A stretch of 64,000 nt of DNA, from contig NW_020312021.1 of NCBI RefSeq assembly GCF_003144115.1, positions 200,980-264,979 of the forward strand, given 5' to 3'. Position numbers and translations under genes: made by a program. The stretch comes from Tilletiopsis washingtonensis (taxonomy: Eukaryota; Basidiomycota; Exobasidiomycetes; Entylomatales). Positions within the stretch are counted from its first letter, which is position 1. Every line of letters starts with the position of its first letter. Under the pieces are notes generated by a model. That model made no database searches. It was not told the origin of the DNA and was given only the letters and a program-made list of their open reading frames with translations. Below, piece by piece: positions 1 through 10,974 of the stretch.

Positions 1-54
1 CGCCCGAGGGTTGTCCGGATGCAGAGAGAGAGAGAGAGCGCAAGTAGCAGAGTG

Positions 55-1980
55 CTAGTGCAGGAGCAGCTGGGGACGACGAAGCGGCGAGCCAGCGGGG
101 CTGCCACTGCGGCTGCCGTACAGCTCGCGCGGCGTGCCGGCGGCCGAAGAGGCAGACGAGAGCGGCGGCGTGAGGAGGCCCGCGACCTCGACGTACAGCG
201 CGGGCGTGGCCTTGCGCACGGCGAGCGAGGCGGAGGTGTTGCGAGCGGCGTATGATCTGCAAGTCCGTTCGAAGCGCGCTTGATGAGCCAAGCGCCCGCT
301 GTCTCTGCAAAGGCCCGCTCGGCGCGACTCGCAGAGGGGGGGGGGGGGTCGCGACTGTACTCACTCGAGAATGCTCACAGCGGCATTGGTGCCTCCCGAC
401 TGCTCCGAACGCAGCTTCCAGCGCAGAGCTCGCTCGCGGAACGCCTTGTTCTCAACGAGGAGACGCAGCATGGAGCCGCTGAGCTCCGCCGCGACGAGAC
501 GAGGAGCGCACTGGGAGCCGAGGGCGATGCCGGCGTGCACGCCGTAGGCCATGATGTCATGCCTTTTCGTCTCGAGTGTCAGCGCATGCTTGCCGCAAGT
601 GGGAGATGCGAGCAAGAGGAGCCCCTCCCCCACACACACAAAACTCACGTCTCGCCCCATTGAGACACGATCAACTGCGGCATGCCGTACGCCACCGCCT
701 CGTTGAAGCTGTTGCCGCCGCCGTGGTGCATGGCCACGCGCACCGCCGGATGCGCCAGCACGTTCTCGACGGAGGGGATCCAGCTCTCGCGGCAGATCCA
801 TTGCGGCAGCTCACTCGCGCACGGCACGTTCTGCGTCGTCTTTGGCAGATCGGGCACCTTGATGAGCGCGCGCAGCTGCGGACGCTGCGCCCTGACGGCA
901 TGCAGAGCATCGATGAGCGCCTCGTACTCGTGGTGCGTGAAGTAGAAGATGGAGCCCATGTTGATGTAGATGACCTCCTCGGAGGCATCTAGCCACTCGC
1001 TCACTGCGTCTGGGCGCTCGAAGCTCGCGACGACACTCTTGGGACCCGTGCCGGGCATGAAGCACGGGCCGACGAAGAAGACCTTCGCGTCGAAGCAGCG
1101 CGGCTCGTAGAGATCGAGGCCGGCGACGTTGAACGAGAGGGCCGCTTGCATCTGCGGAACGAGGTGCGGCGCCGGCGTCATGTAGCTGTCGCAGAGAAAG
1201 TCGACGGGCGCCAGGCCGAGCACGTCGCGCCGCTGCCGCCGCTTCTCGCGCGCGTAGGCGCTCGTCATGCACCAGTAGACGAAGGAACAGGCAAAGGCGA
1301 CGTTGCGCCAGATGAGAAAGAGCGCCTGCAGCCAGGAACGAGAGCCGTCGGCGCGGCGCATGCCAGAGTCGGCGCCGCTGAGGCCGATGGGATGCCGCAG
1401 AATGTCGACGCTGTCGCCGTGCGGACATTCAGTGAGCCCGCCGCAGTGCTGCTTTGTGCGCCCACTCGTCTCGCAAGCCAACTCACAAAGAGGCCGCAGC
1501 ACAGCTGGCCGCCGGCGACGTCTGCACATACTCCTTGCCACTGAGGCGCACGCCGTCCATCGCAAACGGCGAGAAGTTGTCGACGATGATCATGTCGGCG
1601 TCGACGTGCAGACAGAGGTCGCGCACCTTGAAGACCACACGCGCGTACTCGTCGTGTCCGGCCGCCTCGTCGACGAGCGTGGTGACGTAGGAGAGATACT
1701 GCGCCAGCTGTCCGGGCGCATGGCGAATGCTTTTGTGGAAGAGCTCGGGCTTGCCCTTGATCAGCTCCGTCAGATCCTCGAGGGCGCGGCCGGCGCCGAC
1801 GCCGTGGAAGAAGGCGCGCTCGCTGGCGTGGGCTTGGCGGGCCACGTTGGAGAAGGAAGCGGCGAGCCGGTCGGCACTGGCAAAGTGCACAGAGTGGCCG
1901 CGCTCGAGCAGCTCGCGAGTGATGGCGAGCAGCGGGTTGACCTGGCCCGTGGCGGGGTTCGAGACGAAGAGGAAGCGCAT
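55..1980 (-). CDS. UDP-glycosyltransferase (family GT1)
   Basis: Four exons: 1980-1487, 1410-649, 562-365, 256-55; about 551 residues, and all joins keep phase. The product should transfer a sugar from a nucleotide donor to a small lipophilic acceptor. The N-terminus MRFLFVSNPATGQVNPLLA is the usual GT-B acceptor-side start, with the G-H-S loop and an early His-like region. The C-terminal donor site is seen as MHHGGGNSFNEAVAYGMPQL followed by SQWGETHDIM, which is split by intron 2 (acceptor AAAAG at 567-563). No signal peptide is clear. The last exon is chosen because GTGAGT at 364-359 and TTGCAG at 262-257 join in frame; reading through would instead stop at 361. The tail is Ser/Ala/Pro-rich and looks disordered. 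The acceptor (sterol, glycolipid or other) cannot be told from sequence. Confidence 0.85.
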
Positions 1981-3864
1981 GGCGCGCGAGCCTGGAGGAG
2001 AGAGGGGGAGACCACGATGCGGGAAGGCGAAGAGCGCGAACGAAGTGCAGCAGAGAGGCGTTTGCGGGACGAGGGGAGAGGATGGAGATGGGTGGAAAGG
2101 AGGAGCGCTCGAGGTCGGGCCGTCGGGCAAGGGTGTGCGGCTGCTCTCTGGAGGGGAGCGTGCGCACGCCGACGCTCGAGCGGCCGCCGACGCCGCACTG
2201 CGCGCCGGTGCGGCGTCATGCTTTGCGCGACAGCTGCTGCGCCGTGCTGGGATGCCTCGATGCCTGCTATCTCGCGCTGTGGGGCAGGTCGCCGTGCTCG
2301 GCACCGGCCGGCGCTGCGGCGAGTCGTGCTCTTTGCGGAAGCAGCGGCAGCGGAAGAGCCGCGCGGCGTGCGCATGGGACGACGGCATGACGCGCCCTCA
2401 TATCAACACGACGAGCTAGCGTGGTGCCGTGGCACTCAGCGCTGAGTGATGAAGCGTCACTCGCCTCGCGACCTGCCTGCAGCGCTGGCTCGGCGCTCGT
2501 CCCGAAGGAGGCATGATTGGCCTCGGGGATGAGGAGCTGCGGGTGCCGCGGCGCAGGCACAGCGGCCGCACGCGCACGAGCCGCGCGCGAGGCGGCGGAA
2601 GCACATCGCGCGGCGCGCGCCCATGAGCGCCGGCGCTGCTCCCTTGCCGACCCTGACGCTGCAGCGCTGTGATCGGCCTTTCAGCGTCCGAGCGCTATTT
2701 CGGGCGACGCCGATCAATCTCAATCCTCCCACCTCGACTTGGCAGGGCGCCTGCGAGGCCGTCTTGCCCTCCGGTCTCGCCCGCGGCCCACCTCGCGCTG
2801 CGCTGCACGGCCCACACGTCGCTGGCTGAGCAGCAGCGCATGTCCAAAGGGCGTCTCGCGGCATGCTGCCGGCAGGCTTAGCACGAGGCGCTGCGGCTTG
2901 CCCACTCCGAATGCTATCTGGCGCTCTCGTGAAGCGTGACAGCCGGGGCCGGAGTAACGTGTCCTGAGCGAGAGGGTGCAGGCAGCTTGCGGCGCGCTAG
3001 CCTCGGGAAGCGTCCTAAGCGGGCAAGTCTGCCGTCCTGTGCAGGCGACCTGCAGCGCCTCCAAGAGCAGCGTCAGGTTCGCGTCCTTTGCGGTTTCAGC
3101 GGGCAGCAGCAGCGAGCAGCGAGCAGCGAGCGAGCCCCTGCCCGCCGGCCGCTGCAGGCTGGCGTCGTTCTAGCGTCACCCTTGGGCTTCTGTTTGTGTC
3201 GCGCCGACGTCGGAGAAGACGCCGCACCCTGCGCTGTCGAGCGCCGGCCTTGCGAGAGGGCAGCAAGCTGGCGTTCGCTCACTCTTGCGTTCGGATCCTC
3301 GCGGGACGCTGCACAACGCCTCTCGATGGCCACACGCGCTTGCTCAAGCAGACGCAACGACGCTGCAGCACGATGGCGGCAGCGAGCTCGAGCTCGCGCT
3401 GGGTGCTGCTGCGTTGAGAGCAGCGCCGGAGAAATTGCTCCCGTCGCTGCAGAGCGCTAGCGCGAGACCAGCTGCAGCGAGGCTCTGGGATCCGCGGAAG
3501 ATCAAGCTGCTCCTCCTCCTTCTCCTTCTCCTTCTCCTTCTCCTCCTCCTCCTCCTCCCCGCTCATGAGCTCGAGTCCCCTGTGATAAGTGCAAGGGAGC
3601 GAGATGAAAACGCGCACGCACGCCCGATGACGGTGCACGGGAGCAGAGCGTGGGTTGCGAGGGCGACGGCGCAGCTGGATCTGGAGTCGTGCATCCGCCC
3701 CCATGGCAGCGTAGCACGCCGCCTCTCCTCTCTGCGAAGGCCCACATGATCCAGGGAGGAGGACAAAAGTAGAGGCAGAGGCATCTGCGGCGCAAGTGAG
3801 GCTGAGGCCGCAGCTGAGCTGCGTCCACGCAAGAGTCTCCGGGCATCGTAGAGCGTGACGCACT
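1981..3864. other. Gene-free spacer with CTT/CTC microsatellite
   Basis: About 1.9 kb between the 5' end of the glycosyltransferase and the 3' end of DRG1. Open frames here show no domain, no splice logic and low-complexity Arg/Ala/Ser composition typical of GC-rich non-coding DNA. A pure-pyrimidine run of CTC and CTT units lies at about 3510-3559. It would read as a Leu run on + or an acidic run on -, but it belongs to no recognisable gene. The part next to 1980 probably holds the glycosyltransferase promoter; I see no convincing TATA box. Confidence 0.55.
3510..3559 (+). repeat. CTC/CTT trinucleotide-like microsatellite
   Basis: Uninterrupted pyrimidine tract of CTC and CTT units in the spacer between glycosyltransferase and DRG1, about 360 bases upstream of the DRG1 stop on the far side. 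Not part of a supported gene. Confidence 0.8.
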
Positions 3865-5500
3865 CTACTTCATGAACAGCGTGACTACATCGCCGTCGGC
3901 CACCGCATGGTTGATGCCGACCTTCTGTCCTTGCAGGAACTTGCGTTCGATAACGCGTCAGCCCGGTGTGAGGGTAACCAGAGGCAGCGATGGCATGCTC
4001 ACCTTGCTACTGGCGCCCCACACCACCGCGTACGAGAACTTCTCGACGAGCGACTTGTGAATTTGGTTGCACTGGCCGCCACGCGATCAAGTCAGCGTGC
4101 TGAGCCGATATGTGACGAGCAAGCCAGACGCACCACATCCTCAATCGTCCCGCCTCGCCGCACGATGACCGGGTCATTCAGATCCGGGTGCTCGCCGCGC
4201 TTGCGCGTGTAGACGCGCAGGAGCCGCATTTCCGCCTGTCGGGCAGGGGGGGGGGGCGCTATCAGCGATCGGTGCTCTTTCTCCGCACTCATCTCACGAC
4301 GCACCCAGATGCGATCGAGCAGGCGATCCAGATTCAACTTCTGCTCGCACGAGACGACGATGGAATGTGGTCGTCGCGCCAGCTTGTCCATCTCCTCGAG
4401 CGAAATCGAGTCGATCTTGTTGTACACGTACAGACAGGGCGTGTACTTGCGTGTGCCGAGCACCACATCGATGAACTGGTCGACTGTGATGTCTTCGCGG
4501 AGGAGAACGTCGCAGTTCTGCGATGGGGTGGTCAGGCGAGGAGGACAAGGGGGCAGGCAGGGCGTGACTCACGTGCATCTTGTAGCCCGCAAGAATGGTG
4601 CGGATCATCTTCTCGTCGATCTTGGTGAGTGTGAGGCCCATGGCCTTGGAGATGACAATGCCGCCGCCATTCTTGCGCTTCAGCACCACTAAGAGCGCAG
4701 CATCAGCACTGGACACGCCCGTGTCTGCCGCAAGAGACTGACCATCAGGCGGCGACTTGTTCAGCCGAATGCCCACATCGTCCAGCTCCTTCTCCAACAG
4801 CGGTCGTTGTTGCTCTGACTTTGTCGCATCCAGCATGATCTTATCATGCGTAGCATCCTGTCAGTCGCCACGTTCGTCCCAGCCGCAGACCGGCCGGGGC
4901 CAGAGCTTGCACGCTCGCGCCTCGAACGCCGACTCACCAAGATGAGATCCGCCGTCTTTGCCACGCTAACCACCTGTCTACCTCTGCCTCTTCCCTGCGA
5001 TGCCCCCTCAATGATACCCGGCAAGTCCAACAGCTGAATCTCTGCGCCCTCATACTCGAGCACACCAGGGATGGCTGTGAGCGTCGTGTACTCGTACGCG
5101 GCCGTGGCGCTCTCGGTGCGCGTGACGGTGTTGAGCAATGTGCTCTTGCCCACCGAGGGGAAGCCGATGAGTGCCACGCGCGCACTGCCGCGCTTCTGCA
5201 CGTCGAAGCCTTCGCCGGGCCCGCGCGACTTGGTGTCGGGCTCGAGCAGCTGCACGCGCAGCTTGGCCAGCTTGGCTCGTAGCTGCGAGGCGCAGGCGGT
5301 CAGCAAAGCCGGACGAGGCCCTGGCGGCGCAGGAGATGCGCACTTGGCCGACGTGGTACTCGGTCGCCTTGTTCTTCTGCGTCCTCTGTAATGCCGCACA
5401 CCCATGTCAGCCGTGCCAGGAGCACCGCGAGTCTGCTTCGGCAGCACAGACGCACGGCCATCTCCTCCTCGATCTCCTTGATCTTCTCTGCCGCGCCCAT
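3865..5500 (-). CDS. RBG1: DRG1/RBG1 developmentally regulated GTPase
   Basis: Nine exons: 5500-5456, 5385-5344, 5282-4938, 4839-4743, 4688-4573, 4517-4305, 4235-4134, 4071-4003, 3939-3865; 367 residues, the normal length for the family. DRG1 proteins are translation-linked GTPases that bind a DFRP1/Tma46 partner. Seen: N-terminal coil [15 protein letters not shown] then [15 protein letters not shown]-loop GFPSVGKST, switch [17 protein letters not shown] (G4), and a C-terminal TGS domain ending [14 protein letters not shown]. The two first exons are only 45 and 42 bases. The intron at 4742-4689 is 54 bases and begins GTCAGT. The start at 5500 gives the conserved N-terminus exactly. The gene is divergent from OST3 with 281 bases between the two start codons, so they probably share a promoter region. 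Confidence 0.95.
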
Positions 5501-5781
5501 GATGCCGAATGTGCGGTGGTGCGAGACTGGTGAGTGTGCTGTGTGCGGCGGTGCGTGGCGCTGCGGCGGTGGAGGATGGAGGTGGGAGCGGGGCAAGGTG
5601 GAGCAGCGCATCTCCCTCGACTTTGGGTCCGGTCACGTGTCACGGCACGGCGGCGGCGCGGCTTCCCCGGCGCCGCTGCGCACAGACGCCCGACATGCCG
5701 CGTCGCGCGCGCTGGCCGCGCCAGAAGCATGCCTCCCGCCCCTCACCCGCCCGTCCCGTCCGCCGCCGCTGCTCATCCACC
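5501..5781. promoter_or_regulatory. Divergent promoter region, DRG1 / OST3
   Basis: The 281 bases between the start codons of two head-to-head genes must hold both 5' leaders and core promoters. I see no clear TATA box, in keeping with housekeeping promoters. The role is inferred from position only. Confidence 0.4.
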
Positions 5782-7464
5782 ATGCGCACGCCCCTCTCCC
5801 TCGCCGTGCTGCTGGCCTTCGTCGCGCTGCTCGCCGGCAGCGTCGATGCCGCCCGGCGGCCCTCTCGCCATGCCGGCGCCTCCAGTGCCGCCTCCAGCGC
5901 CGCGCCCCTCCTCGCCCGCGCCGCTGCCGCGTCCGACGGCATCCTCACCCTCGCCTCGCCCGCCGAGTTCACACAGCTCCTGCAGCCGCCGCGCAGCCAC
6001 GCTACCGCACTGCTGCTCACCGCCGTCGACTCGGGCGTGCCGTGTGCGCCGTGCCACACCTTTGTGCCGCACTGGAAGGCCGTCGCCAACAGCTGGCGCA
6101 AGAAGGGCGCCACGAACAAGGACAAGCTCGTGTTTGCCAGCATTGAGTTCAAGGATGGCAGAGAGGTGTTTCAGCAGGTGAGCTGCGAGCAGCGAGCGGG
6201 CAAGGCGGGCAAATGCGAGGTGTACACGAAGGCACGCACATGTGTGCGACAGCGCGAAGCCACACCTTTGCGCCTTGTATCCCGGCCGATGAAGCGGGGA
6301 GGGGCAGAGCCTGTGCTGCTCTACGTGCAGGGCAGAGGAAAGTGGCGCGGGCCGATGGACGGGAAAGGGTCCACGGCAGCTTCGGACCCTGGCCCTTCAT
6401 TGCTAGGCGTTAGTCCGGAGCTCCTGCTAGCGATCTGCGTCACAGGCCGCTGGCAGAACGAGGCAGCGGCACGGCTTGATAGGTTGCATCCGCTGCATTG
6501 CTGTCTGCATGGCAGCGAATGGCGCGGAGGCTGGCATCTGACGATGCTGTGCTGTCCGAGCGGCACACTGGGTTGCCGACTCGCAGCCAATGCGGGGCTT
6601 GCGGCACCATGACTGACACACTCAACCTTGGCCACAGTTGCAACTCACATACGCACCCGTGCTGCTGTACTTTCCCGCGGCGTCGGACAACAAGGCTGAG
6701 CCGGCCAAGTACGACTTCAACCGACAGGGCTTCGAGGGCTCGTCAGTGGCCGACTTCCTCTCCGCGCAGCTCGGGTACAAGTTCCCCTATTCCGCTCCGT
6801 TCCCCTGGGGTGCCGTCCTGACTTTCAGCGGTGCCTGTCTCGTCATGGCCGGCGGACTGCTCTTCGTTCTGCCGAAGTTGCTCGCCGCCTCTTCCCTCTC
6901 GGTGCTCGCTGCGTCGGGCGCCAAGTTTGTCTGCATGGCCATCAGTCTCGGCACCATCATCATCATGTGCGCCGGACACATGTGGAACAACATCCGTGCG
7001 CCGCCGTACATGCAGATCGGCACCGGTGGCCGGCCAGAGTACTTTGCTCAAGGCTTCCAGAACCAGTACGGCGCAGAGACGCACATCATCGCTGCCTTCT
7101 GTACGTGGCCCCTCAGCGCGAGCTCCCTTCCTCGCAGTAGCTGACGCTGGATGGCCGCAGATGCACTGCTCGCCTTCTCCGTCGTCTCGCTCATTGTCTT
7201 TGTGCCTGCACAGCGCGATGCGGTGCGGCAGCGGGCAGGCGTGTACATCTGGAGCGCCATCCTGCTCGGCACGTTCAGCATGGTGCTGGCGGTGTTCCGC
7301 ATCAAGAAGTGAGTAGAGCGAGCTGCCTGTGAGACGAAGTGGCGCTGACTGTTTGCCTTCACGTCGTGCCACCAGCCCGTCGTATCCATTCGTGAGTGCC
7401 CCACTCGCCGTCGCGTTCAAGCACTGTGCTGAGAAGCGACTCTCTGCAGCGCATCTTCTTCTAG
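5782..7464 (+). CDS. OST3: OST3/OST6 oligosaccharyltransferase subunit
   Basis: Five exons: 5782-6177, 6638-7100, 7161-7308, 7376-7391, 7450-7464; 345 residues. It is a subunit of the ER oligosaccharyltransferase; its lumenal thioredoxin fold forms transient disulfides with nascent chains to help N-glycosylation. Seen: signal peptide of about 23 residues (MRTPLSLAVLLAFVALLAGS), a thioredoxin-like domain with the active pair C88-A-P-C91, then four hydrophobic C-terminal segments, the usual OST3/6 layout. Intron 1 (6178-6637) is 460 bases, much longer than others here. The last two exons are tiny (16 and 15 bases) and give the ending NPSYPFRIFF. Reading on through 7392 instead would add about 100 low-complexity residues and seems less likely. 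OST3 and OST6 cannot be separated here. Confidence 0.9.
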
Positions 7465-7814
7465 TCGGCCTCAGCTCTCGCTTGGCGCATGCAAGCGTAG
7501 GCGCTCCAATGCACGGCGCCGAGACCAGAGCCGCTGGAAATAGAATGGTCAACGTCAGCCGCGCGATGAAGCGCCTCCGATGTGCTTTCAGCTCAAGTGC
7601 CCCTCTCGAGGGACCCGCTTGGTTCCGAGGTGTGGTATTAACATGCGCAGCGTGCTATAGACGAGTGACGGCGGTACAGGGGGAATGCTGAGCGGCGCAT
7701 GGATGAGGGGATGCAAGATAGCGGTGCGGCAATGTGCGAAAGCTGGGTCAGGTCAAGAAGCTCAAGGGGGAAGAGGGTGGGCAGCAAACGACGAGCAAGA
7801 GGCAGGACGGCGTG
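7465..7814. other. Convergent 3' spacer
   Basis: About 350 bases between the stop codons of OST3 (+) and the Zn2Cys6 gene (-). It should carry both 3' untranslated regions. I see no further gene. Confidence 0.5.
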
Positions 7815-10800
7815 CTACTGCTGCATCGCATCGACGTTCTCGTCCCAGATGTGCGCGGCGAGGTTCGGCAGCGGCGGCGCCGCCTCAAAGTCGAGGCCGA
7901 ACGGATACACGCCCTGTCCATCGGGGCGCTGCGGCTGCCCTTGCGCCGTCGCCTGGCCCTGCGCTTGCTGCTGTTGCGGGGCGCTCGGCTGGGCGCGCAG
8001 AGGCATCTGGACGTGCGTCTGCTGCTCGTACAGCGTCTGCACCTGCTGCAGCTGCTGCATGCGGTCGTCGTCGTCGTCAGCCGGAATGACGCCGTCGAGG
8101 TAGAGCAGGTCGGCAAGCGCACTCTCGGGGATGAGGCCGGCGCGCACGTGCATCAGCATCTCGGCGGAGCGGCGCGCCTTGATGCTCTTCTCGCCGGCGC
8201 GCTCCAGCGCCAGAATGAGCGCGGCGAGCGCAGCAGCCAGACCTGGGTCTTCCGGCGCGCCGGTGCGGCGGGCACGGTCCATCTCCTTGGCGACCATGCG
8301 GCCGGCGACGCTCCAGACGACAAAGATGTGCGGAAAGAGCAGGCCAAAGTCGTAGCTACCAGCGAGCAGCTCGTGCACGGCCGTGAGAATCTGCTGCGTA
8401 GCAAAGCGCACGCGCTGCTCCGACTGCCCGGCCGCGTCGGTGGAGCTGAGGAAGTGCTCGTGCAGGTAGATCGATGCCAGGTGCATGTTGCCATGCGCCA
8501 CGAGCCGGTCCGAGGAGAAGTCGGCCGTGAAGCGCGTCGGCGGGAAGCTGGCCATAAAGTCGGCGATGTTGGCGTCGAGCTTGCGCATGGCCGTCGGCCG
8601 CCGTCCCGGGTTGCTCGCGACATGGTGCCGCACGCAAAACGTCAGCACGCGCTTGATGAGGATGCTCGACTTGATGTGCAGCGTAAAGTCGTCGATGTGA
8701 CCCGTCTTGAAGAGGTCCGGCGACGCCAGGTGCTGCTTCGTCAGCGGCGGGTCGAGGCCGGCCTGGAAGTCAGCCACGGCAACAGGCAGCTCGCACTGCA
8801 CGGCGGCGTCGGAGAGGATCGTCTCGTAGAAGCGCGGCAGGCCCGAGTTGATCTGGTCGGTAATGTAGATCCACCACATCGTCTGGCGCCGCTCGTGCTC
8901 CTCGGGCGCGCTTGCCGGCTCGCCAAAGATGCCCGTGTCGGCAGTCGCGTCGTGCCTGCTCGAGAGCTTGTCCAGGCCTGCGGCACTGGCTGCACGCGCC
9001 AGGAACGCATTGCTGAAGAAGGCCTCGGTGAAGCGCAGGTCGGCCCAGAGCACATTGGTGATGAGCAGCACGGCGTGCACCCAGTCCAGCGCGCCCTTGT
9101 ACTCGTTGAGCAGGCCGCGCTCGACCTTGTTGCGCGCCTTGGTGAGGTGCCACTCCTTGAAGCTCGTGTTGCGCGGACTGGCATTGTCGGGCCGCGAGCG
9201 CGCGTCGGCGAGGAACGGCACGTTGAACTCGGCGTCGGGGCGGTGAAGGTCATGCGCCTCGACGCCGTCGAAGAAGGGCGAGAGCGGCGCTGCGGCTGCC
9301 AGGATCGCATGCACGAGAGACTCGTGCGGCCGGTGCGGGTGCCGCGGCGGCAGCGACAGGCTGGCCATGAAAGAGCGCTTGTAGAGCATGGAGCCGAGCG
9401 GATGACGCGCGAAGAAGGTGCGGCACAGTGCGTGCACCACGTCTGGCGGCGGCAGGTCGGGCGACCAGCCGGGAAAGAGCAGCTCGAGCAGCGGATCAGG
9501 CTCGGCAACTGTCGGTGCCGGCTCGCCCTTGCTGCCGCCGGCAATCGAGACGCCATTTGAGCCGTCGCCCTCGTCGTCGAAGCTGAACTCCTCGCGTGTG
9601 GCAGACACGGCGGGCGCCACTGATGGACCCGAGTCGCGCGAGCCAGCGCGCTCAATCGTGGCGGAGCCAGCAGCCGAGACGGCACTCAGCGGCGACGCTG
9701 CGTGCGGTGCGGAGGGGATGGTCTGCGCCAGCACGGGCCGCATCTGGTAGCGCGTGCGCAGACGCTCCTCGCGGCCGCTGCTGGGCGAAAGCATGCTGTA
9801 GATCGGCACGGCGCCGGCTGCCTCGCGCTGCTCGCCGCGCTCGTGCGAGCGCTGGTAGCGCGCAGACGGCAGCGTCGGCGAGGCGGCGCGCGATTGGAGC
9901 ACGCTGTCCCGTCCATCGCGGCTCTCGGCGCGGGCCTGCGCCAGCAAGCCCTCGAGATGGACCACGCGGGCCTGCAGCGCTGCGACGCGCGGGTTGGCAT
10001 CGACGGGAAAGGGGGCATCGAGCGCCGGCCGCGGTGCCGTCTGCTGCCAGGCGGGATGATGCATCGGCGCAGAGGGCCCTGGGCGTGGCATCGGCATCGC
10101 ATGCTGCGGTGCTGCGACTGGCTGCATCGCCACAGGCGGCAGCGGCTGCGGCCCTGGGCCGCCTCGCGCTGTGGACGACTCGCTGTCGCGGCGCAGCTCA
10201 CTGCCGCCGCTGCCGTTGCGTGCACGCCGCTCGCCCTCCTCGCCGACGGTGTCGCGGCGCCGCTTGCGTCGTTCCTTGCGCGCTACGGCTTCCGGGTCAG
10301 CATCACCGCTGGCGCCTGCCGCAGGCGCATCGTCGTAGTGGCATGGGCCATCAGGCACCGGTGCCGGGTGGTTTGAGGCGGCGGCAGCGGCCTTGGAGCG
10401 CGCGCATGTGGAGCACACCGGGCGCACGGCATCGCAACGCAGCTGCAGGGAGCGCATGAGCACGGCAGGCAGCACGGAGCACAGCGGGACCACGCACCTT
10501 GCGCTTGCGGCACGAGAGGCACGCCTGGTTGCGGCGCAGCGGCGTCGCGCCGTCGCCTTCGTCCTCGTCCTTGAGCGGCACGCCGGGCTGCGAGAGCTGG
10601 CGGCCCTCGTGCGACCACGCGGCGTGCTGCGGCTGCGGCTGTGGCTGCGGCTGCGGCTGCATGGGATAGTAGCCCTGCTGTACTTCGTCGGGATGACGCG
10701 GCGCCCACTGCTGCGCGTGCGGCGCCGGCGACGAGTGCGGCGGCGGCAGGCTGGGCGTGGCGCTGCCCGAAGGCGTCCCGCTGGCGTAGTAGCCGCCGCC

Positions 10801-10974
10801 TAGCTGCGGCGAGGCATGTGCATGGCCGCCGGTGGGAGCGTAGCCGCCGAGCTGCGGCAGGTGTGGAGCGTGGTGCGGCGCATGCTGCTGCTGGTGCGGG
10901 TGCTGGTGCGGCGGCCCGGCGCCGCCGTCCCATGCGCCGTGCGCGGGATGCGGGTGGTGGTGCGGCGGCTGCAT
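7815..10974 (-). CDS. Zn2Cys6 fungal transcription factor
   Basis: Two exons: 10974-10498 and 10442-7815; about 1,034 residues. A probable nuclear DNA-binding regulator. The N-terminus is rich in His, Pro and Gln (a PQ run near 10637-10665) and looks disordered. The zinc cluster spans the single intron: C152, C155, C162, C169, C172 and C193, with RNQACLSCRKRK before the intron and LRCDAVRPVCSTCARSK after. The last Cys gap is 20 residues, longer than the common 6 to 9. A basic stretch ERRKRRR follows. The middle and C-terminal region fits the fungal-specific regulatory domain (for example SFMASLSLPPRHPHRPHESL and the QTMWWIYITDQIN region). The tail is Gln/Pro-rich. Targets cannot be read from sequence. 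A long spacer (2.8 kb) lies upstream. Confidence 0.9.

Noticed and set aside
1303-2445. 380-codon open frame on + over the glycosyltransferase 5' end
   Set aside because: Mostly antisense to a real gene and without any domain.
3510-3559. Leu-run coding sequence from the CTC/CTT tract
   Set aside because: A microsatellite translated by chance; the flanking sequence shows no gene.
7734-9560. 608-codon open frame on + opposite the Zn2Cys6 gene
   Set aside because: Antisense shadow of a strongly supported gene; no motif or splice logic.
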